In this document: piece by piece, positions 6,191-10,478 of the stretch
Layout of the letters: each line of letters begins with the position of its first letter
How positions within the stretch are numbered: position 1 is the first letter of the stretch
DNA from: Geobacteraceae bacterium
GTDB lineage: Bacteria; Desulfobacterota; Desulfuromonadia; Desulfuromonadales; Desulfuromonadaceae
Reading direction: 5' to 3'
Assembly (NCBI GenBank): GCA_020201305.1
Contig: JAIVHC010000163.1
Coordinates: 1 to 10,478 of the forward strand
Length of the DNA: 10,478 nucleotides
Position numbers and translations under genes: made by a program
The notes under the pieces: model-generated
Told to the model about the DNA's origin: nothing
Database searches by the model: none
What the model saw: the letters and a program-made list of their open reading frames with translations, nothing else

Positions 6191-8419
6191 ATGACAGAGT
6201 ACAGCAGTTCTAACGCAATTTCACTCACCAAAAACGCACTTACCGTTCTCGAACGTCGCTACCTGAAACGCGATGAAGAGGGGAGGGTACTGGAAACTCC
6301 GGCACACATGTTCAGTCGCGTTGCGGCGTCTATAGCCCAGGCGGAAAGCGCTTACCCCGATGGGGAAGATGTAGAAGAACTCAGTGCCAGATTCTACGCT
6401 ATGATGACTGGATTGGAATTTCTGCCCAATTCCCCTACATTGATGAACGCCGGGCGTGAATTGGGGCAGCTCTCAGCTTGCTTTGTCCTTCCGGTAGAAG
6501 ATTCAATGGAAAGCATCTTTGAAGCGGTAAAAAACACCGCTCTCATTCACAAAAGTGGTGGCGGAACCGGATTCTCTTTCTCCCGTATCCGTCCAGCCAA
6601 TGATGTGGTGCTCTCCACCAAGGGGGTTTCATCCGGGCCCCTGTCGTTTATGAACGTGTTTGACACTGCCACCGAAACCATAAAACAAGGCGGTACCAGA
6701 CGCGGGGCCAATATGGGCATTCTGCGGGTGGATCATCCCGATATCATGGATTTTATCATGAGCAAGCGGGATCAGAACGTCCTTACCAACTTCAATATCT
6801 CTGTGGGTATAACCGAAGAGTTTATGGAAGCGGTTAAGCACGACCGCGATTATGCTATTGTCAACCCCCGCACCGGCGATGTGGTGGATCAGATGTCGGC
6901 ACCCAAGGTGTTTGAGCATATTGTCGATCTGGCGTGGAACAACGGCGAACCCGGAATCATCTTCCTTGACCGCCTCAACCGCAGCAATCCCACCCCGCAT
7001 ATCGGCGAGATCGAGAGCACCAATCCCTGCGGCGAACAACCCCTGCTGCCGTATGAATCGTGTAATCTCGGCTCCATCAACCTCAGTAAAATGGTGGATG
7101 CAGCCAGAGGGGAAGTGGACTGGAACAAACTGGAGCGCACAGTGACGCTCGCAACCCGCTTTCTCGACAATGTTATCGATGTTAACAACTACCCCATTGA
7201 TCAGATCCGTGAGATGTCACTCGCGAATCGCAAAATCGGCCTGGGCATCATGGGCTGGGCGGATATGCTGATTCAGCTGCATATCCCCTACAATAGCAGC
7301 GAAGCGATCGCCATGGGCGAGAAACTCATGGGTTTTATCAACGATAAAGCCCATACCGCTTCGTGCAAGCTCGCAGCCCAGCGCGGTGCGTTCCCCAACT
7401 TCAAGGGGAGCATCTATGATAAACACGGCGAAGGGGAGATCCGCAACGCCACCTGCACCACCATAGCCCCTACAGGAACCATCTCCATTATTGCCAACAG
7501 TTCCAGCGGTATTGAGCCCTTGTTCGCGGTTTCATACGTGCGTCAGGTGATGGATAACGATATTCTGGTGGAGGTCAACCCTCTGTTTGAACAGATTGCG
7601 CGTGAACGCGGGTTTTATTCCCTCGAACTCATGAAGCTTATTGCCGAAAAGGGAAGTATCAAAGATTTTGAGCAGATCCCTGAAGATATCCGCCGGGTGT
7701 TTGTCACCGCCCACGATATCACCCCGGAAGACCATATAAAAATGCAGTCAGTATTCCAGAAACATACAGATAACGCGGTATCCAAGACCGTGAACTTCTG
7801 CAATTCGGCTACACGCGACGACGTTACCAGTGTGTACCAGATGGCATATGAGAACGGCTGCAAAGGTGTAACCATCTACCGCGATGGGTCGCGGGACAAT
7901 CAGGTGTTGTCGCTTAAGAAGGAAAGCAAGGATGCGGTTGAAGTCCCCATGGAGAGCGGCAAACAGAGCCGTAAGCGCGACCGGCCACGCAAGCTCGGCG
8001 GAGCCACCTATCAGATGGAGACCGGATGCGGACCTCTGTACGTCACCATAAACGAGGATCAACACGGCCTCTTCGAGGTTTTCACCACCATGGGTAAGGC
8101 CGGTGGATGTGCTGCGTCCCAGTGTGAAGCGCTCGGGCGCCTGGTATCCCTTGCGTGGCGCAGTGGCGTACAGGCGCGCCAGGCGGTAAAGCAACTTATC
8201 GGCATTTCGTGCCACAAGCACGCAGGCTTCGGCAACAACAAGGTTACCTCCTGTGCTGATGCCCTCGCAAAAGCGATTCAGCAGCATGTGCAAAGTGACG
8301 AGGGCGGCGTACAACCCCAGGGCGCCCACGGTGGAGCATGCCCAGAATGCGGCGGCCCGGTAGAGCACGAAGGCGGCTGTTGCGTATGTCACGCCTGCGG
8401 CTATTCAGAATGCGCATAG
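6191..8419 (+). CDS. nrdJ: Adenosylcobalamin-dependent (class II) ribonucleotide reductase
   Basis: This 742-residue enzyme reduces ribonucleotides to deoxyribonucleotides using a radical generated from adenosylcobalamin, with no need for oxygen or a separate radical subunit. LSACFV places the first redox cysteine at Cys97. NPCGEQ at 278-283 holds the thiyl-radical Cys280 with Asn278 and Glu282. ESCNLGSINL places the second redox cysteine at Cys291, 11 residues on as in the Thermotoga maritima enzyme. APTGTISIIA at 426-435 is the conserved substrate-binding segment. A TSCPD-type domain lies at about 600-700, and a Cys-rich tail (CPEC at 717-720, CVCHACGYSEC at 731-741) forms the zinc-ribbon/redox shuttle. 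There is no N-terminal ATP-cone, so overall activity control by dATP within the enzyme is probably absent. Paired NrdR boxes overlap its promoter, supplying transcriptional control instead. A metallo-hydrolase gene follows 25 bases later. Confidence 0.97.
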   Translation: MTEYSSSNAISLTKNALTVLERRYLKRDEEGRVLETPAHMFSRVAASIAQAESAYPDGEDVEELSARFYAMMTGLEFLPNSPTLMNAGRELGQLSACFVLPVEDSMESIFEAVKNTALIHKSGGGTGFSFSRIRPANDVVLSTKGVSSGPLSFMNVFDTATETIKQGGTRRGANMGILRVDHPDIMDFIMSKRDQNVLTNFNISVGITEEFMEAVKHDRDYAIVNPRTGDVVDQMSAPKVFEHIVDLAWNNGEPGIIFLDRLNRSNPTPHIGEIESTNPCGEQPLLPYESCNLGSINLSKMVDAARGEVDWNKLERTVTLATRFLDNVIDVNNYPIDQIREMSLANRKIGLGIMGWADMLIQLHIPYNSSEAIAMGEKLMGFINDKAHTASCKLAAQRGAFPNFKGSIYDKHGEGEIRNATCTTIAPTGTISIIANSSSGIEPLFAVSYVRQVMDNDILVEVNPLFEQIARERGFYSLELMKLIAEKGSIKDFEQIPEDIRRVFVTAHDITPEDHIKMQSVFQKHTDNAVSKTVNFCNSATRDDVTSVYQMAYENGCKGVTIYRDGSRDNQVLSLKKESKDAVEVPMESGKQSRKRDRPRKLGGATYQMETGCGPLYVTINEDQHGLFEVFTTMGKAGGCAASQCEALGRLVSLAWRSGVQARQAVKQLIGISCHKHAGFGNNKVTSCADALAKAIQQHVQSDEGGVQPQGAHGGACPECGGPVEHEGGCCVCHACGYSECA

Positions 8420-8444
8420 TACTAAGGACCTAAAGAAGATCTGC

Positions 8445-9413
8445 ATGGAATATAAAAATCTGCACCAGGTGTACCTGGATCAAAAAAACCTCACCGGGTT
8501 TCGCAACTTTATCAACGCCTGGATCTATACCGACGCCCGCAAGGCGTTTGTGGTGGATCCGGGTCCCCTTTCCACCATCCCTGTGCTCATCGACGCTTTG
8601 CAGCAACGCGGCGTAGAGCATCTCGACTATATCCTCCTCACCCATATCCATATCGATCACGCCGGAGGGACAGGGGAGCTGGTGCGGCGCTTTCCCCACA
8701 CGCGGGTGATCTGCCACCCCGCCGGAGTCAAACACATGCTTGAACCCCAGGCGCTGTGGGATGGTTCCCTCAAGGTACTGGGAAAGGTTGCACAGGAATA
8801 CGGGGAAATAGTTCCCGTACCTGCGGAAAATATCCACCTGCAATCAACGCTTGAAGACCGGGCAAAGCTCGATGATCCAAGGATCGAGATCCTGCATACT
8901 CCCGGACATGCCTCCCATCATCTGAGCTTTATGTTCGACAATCTGCTCATCGCCGGCGAAGTGGCAGGGGTGGGTTGCGATACTCCGGTTGGGAATTATA
9001 TGCGCCCGGCAACACCCCCGCGCTTTGACCTTCATATCGCCCTGGATTCCCTGCATAAGGTTATGCAGTGCCAGCCGGAAAAGATGATATTTGCGCACAG
9101 TACCATGCAGGATAATGCCATGCACTGGTTGAAGTGCGCCGAACAGCAACTGCACCTGTGGGTAAAAGGGGTGATAGAGCACGTGGAAGAGGGGAGTGAT
9201 TGCGTGGCGGGGGAGGATCTCCAGTCTGCTATGTACTCCTGGCTCCTCGAGCATGATTCTTTGTTTGCGCGCATTGAAACGCTCCCTGCAGACATTCAGC
9301 AACGGGAAAGGTACTTTCTTGGCAATAGCATCGCTGGAATGAGTGACTACGTTGCCAGAATAGACAAAACCCGGCGCCGCGAGATTGCCGCCCGGGCCGG
9401 GTCTGATATCTGA
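8445..9413 (+). CDS. MBL-fold metallo-hydrolase
   Basis: This 322-residue protein has a metallo-beta-lactamase fold at about 18-220 and a helical C-terminal extension of about 100 residues. THIHIDHAGG gives the HxHxDH metal motif (His67, His69, Asp71, His72), HTPGHASHH gives His155, and FAHS gives His218. The place usually taken by the bridging Asp is filled by Glu172 (IAGEVAG). Family members hydrolyse thioesters, lactones, phosphoesters and other bonds; the sequence does not show which applies here. No signal peptide is evident, so it is presumably cytoplasmic. It starts 25 bases after nrdJ with a weak AAGAAG upstream and is probably co-transcribed, though a functional link to nucleotide reduction is not established. 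It ends 21 bases before the opposing 188-residue gene. The fold is certain; the substrate is unknown. Confidence 0.9.
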   Translation: MEYKNLHQVYLDQKNLTGFRNFINAWIYTDARKAFVVDPGPLSTIPVLIDALQQRGVEHLDYILLTHIHIDHAGGTGELVRRFPHTRVICHPAGVKHMLEPQALWDGSLKVLGKVAQEYGEIVPVPAENIHLQSTLEDRAKLDDPRIEILHTPGHASHHLSFMFDNLLIAGEVAGVGCDTPVGNYMRPATPPRFDLHIALDSLHKVMQCQPEKMIFAHSTMQDNAMHWLKCAEQQLHLWVKGVIEHVEEGSDCVAGEDLQSAMYSWLLEHDSLFARIETLPADIQQRERYFLGNSIAGMSDYVARIDKTRRREIAARAGSDI

Positions 9414-9434
9414 ACAGATTGAGTCACGCCGAAA

Positions 9435-10001
9435 TTATGCGCTCGATTTATGGGACTCTGCCCAATCATTAAGTTTTTCCATTGCAGCATCACGGGTCTG
9501 GTATGAAATATCCGGCAGGGTACCACCAAAGGCTTTTTCGGCCTCGGCAAAACCGTCCTCAACCCCCTGCATAATCGCATCAAGGCGGGCCGGGTCTCCA
9601 CTGGCGATACTCACTGCGGATTGAAAAATCCGCTCCGAAGTTTGTTCCACTCCAAAATAGCCATCTTCAGCTACAAGTTTCTGCGCCTGCTCCGGAGAGA
9701 GGCTTTCAATATCTACGCTGGCTTCGCCCATGGAAAGCTTGGTTGCGAGCCCTTGCTCTTCAAAGGTTTTTATCACCAGACTGCGCAGCAGGTCGAGCTG
9801 GGTTTCACTTCCGGTTTTCATATCCGCACGGTACAAACCGGCCGATTCCGATGTCTCCCCCAGGGTTACGTTATCCGAGTAATCTCTAGGGGTATCTGCC
9901 TCCTGCGCACGTCCTGATCCCTGCTGCCGGTTCTGCTGCATAAGACGCTGCGCTTCCGCGCGAAACTGTTCCAGATGGTTATTGCTGATTGACTGAGCCA
10001 T
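9435..10001 (-). CDS. Uncharacterised 188-residue soluble protein
   Basis: I do not recognise this protein with confidence. It has no signal peptide and no membrane segment. Residues 1-60 are polar and Gln-rich (EQFRAEAQRLMQQNRQQ at 11-27) and look flexible. The C-terminal two-thirds looks folded: a helix at about 66-85, a short SLSPEQAQKLV helix near 100-110, then GYFGVEQTSERIFQSAVSIASGD at 114-136. The last segment, FAEAEKAFGGTLPDISYQTRDAAMEKLNDW at 151-180, resembles small uncharacterised proteins of proteobacteria (possibly DUF5610-like, unverified). The start at 10001 has GGGAG upstream. It converges on the MBL-fold gene with a 21-base gap and no clear terminator. It is probably transcribed from its own promoter, because 149 bases separate it from the GGDEF gene. 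It is very likely a real gene, given the good codon structure and ribosome binding site. Confidence 0.82.
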   Translation of the reverse strand: MAQSISNNHLEQFRAEAQRLMQQNRQQGSGRAQEADTPRDYSDNVTLGETSESAGLYRADMKTGSETQLDLLRSLVIKTFEEQGLATKLSMGEASVDIESLSPEQAQKLVAEDGYFGVEQTSERIFQSAVSIASGDPARLDAIMQGVEDGFAEAEKAFGGTLPDISYQTRDAAMEKLNDWAESHKSSA

Positions 10002-10150
10002 CTCTACGCTCCCTTCCGTGGGTTATGCGTGCTGTATTCCCCTGCAGTCTCCGTACTCCAGGCTATTTTACCATTATCGTTCACCATAAAAGGCGTTATA
10101 CAGCTCTTTTCGACACAGCATTGGCAGAAGTTTATACAAAAATGGCGTAA
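10002..10150. other. Intergenic region upstream of the 188-residue gene
   Basis: These 149 bases lie between two minus-strand genes. The only candidate signal is an extended -10, TGGTAAAAT on the minus strand (10073-10065), which would give a leader of about 55 bases for the 188-residue gene; no good -35 accompanies it. I see no terminator hairpin with a T-run after the GGDEF stop. Confidence 0.4.
10065..10073 (-). promoter_or_regulatory. Possible extended -10 promoter of the 188-residue gene
   Basis: On the minus strand TGGTAAAAT combines a TGn extension with a -10 that matches TATAAT at 5 of 6 positions. The -35 region is poor, so the call rests on the extended -10 alone. Confidence 0.3.
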
Positions 10151-10478
10151 TCAGCGCCCGAACCATTTTTTCTTGCTGCTGTAGATAGTCACCACATTAC
10201 GTCCCTTTTTCTTGGATTCATAGAGCGCCTTATCCGCGCGGGAAATGAGCTCGTTCTTGCCAAAATTATCTTTCGGCGGATTTATGGAAGAAACTCCGAA
10301 ACTTGCAGTAATGTGATAGGTTTCCCGCTCATGGGTAAAGGTATACCCAGCAATCATAGCGCGAAGTTTTTCCGCCACCTCTCCGGCCTGGTCAGCTTCA
10401 GTGTCAGGCAATACGAGAACAAACTCCTCCCCTCCATAGCGCGCAAACAGATCATACTCACGGATAGCATTGCGAAAT
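10151..10478 (-). CDS. GGDEF-domain diguanylate cyclase, C-terminal part (runs off the window)
   Basis: The reading frame enters from the right edge (first full codon at 10477) and gives the last 108 residues of a larger protein. It includes ARYGGEEF, with the GGEEF active site encoded at 10435-10421. REYD, encoded at 10462-10451, sits five residues earlier; this is the RxxD inhibitory site where c-di-GMP binds. Later family features are ITASFGVS and ADKALYESKKKGRN, followed by a short basic tail. The predicted activity is c-di-GMP synthesis from two GTP, with product inhibition. Both sites look intact, so the domain is probably active rather than a degenerate sensor. Any N-terminal sensory or membrane region lies outside the window, so the input signal is unknown. 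An apparent TTG start at 10411 is internal to the domain and is not the real start. Confidence 0.93.
   Translation of the reverse strand, partial: FRNAIREYDLFARYGGEEFVLVLPDTEADQAGEVAEKLRAMIAGYTFTHERETYHITASFGVSSINPPKDNFGKNELISRADKALYESKKKGRNVVTIYSSKKKWFGR

Noticed and set aside
7748..8392. 214-residue minus-strand open frame opposite the 3' part of nrdJ
   Set aside because: The sense strand encodes the TSCPD domain and zinc ribbon of NrdJ. The antisense frame shows no domain and is a shadow.
9369..9402. ACCCGGC/GCCGGGT inverted repeat near the end of the MBL-fold gene as a terminator
   Set aside because: The 7-bp stem has a 20-base loop, lies in coding sequence and is not followed by T residues.
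1..10478. Mobile elements, CRISPR arrays, tRNA or rRNA genes, phage or defence islands
   Set aside because: There are no transposase or integrase genes, no terminal inverted repeats, no regularly spaced repeats and no tRNA-like cloverleaf sequence. Coding density and gene types are those of a core chromosomal region.

Overview
The window looks like an ordinary, densely coded stretch of a Gram-negative chromosome with roughly half G+C. It holds housekeeping genes and shows no sign of mobile DNA, CRISPR or a defence island. My best guess at the source is a deltaproteobacterium of the Desulfuromonas/Geobacter/Pelobacter kind. That rests on gene content: an adenosylcobalamin-dependent ribonucleotide reductase as the RNR in view, a SufS-like cysteine desulfurase of the 'EF2568' type, a PIN-PhoH protein, EttA and a GGDEF protein. 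The placement is inference, and a gammaproteobacterium is not excluded.

Layout. (1) 54-1739, plus strand: ettA, an ABC-F translation factor. (2) 5866 down to 1780, minus strand: a probable four-gene operon with gaps of only 23 to 31 bases, in the order cysteine desulfurase, PIN-PhoH RNase/ATPase, tsaD (tRNA t6A synthesis), DUF2062 membrane protein. It converges on ettA, and an 11-bp hairpin lies in the junction and overlaps the last codons of the DUF2062 gene. (3) 5867-6190: a 324-base divergent control region. (4) 6191-9413, plus strand: nrdJ (class II ribonucleotide reductase) followed 25 bases later by a metallo-beta-lactamase-fold hydrolase. (5) 10001 down to 9435, minus strand: a 188-residue soluble protein I cannot name with confidence. 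(6) 10478 down to 10151, minus strand: the C-terminal part of a GGDEF diguanylate cyclase that runs off the window edge, with the GGEEF active site and the RxxD inhibitory site both visible.

How the genes fit together. EttA, TsaD, PIN-PhoH and perhaps the cysteine desulfurase all bear on translation or RNA: ribosome gating, t6A37 of ANN-decoding tRNAs, RNA cleavage/unwinding, and sulfur supply for Fe-S clusters or thiolated tRNA. NrdJ makes deoxynucleotides in an oxygen-independent, B12-dependent way.

The clearest regulatory signal is a pair of NrdR boxes in front of nrdJ. They start exactly 32 bases apart. The first fills the spacer between a TTGACG -35 and a TTAAAT -10, and the second lies at the expected transcription start. 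This is a textbook repression geometry. I did not find a convincing undescribed system; the remaining findings are modest and are scored that way.
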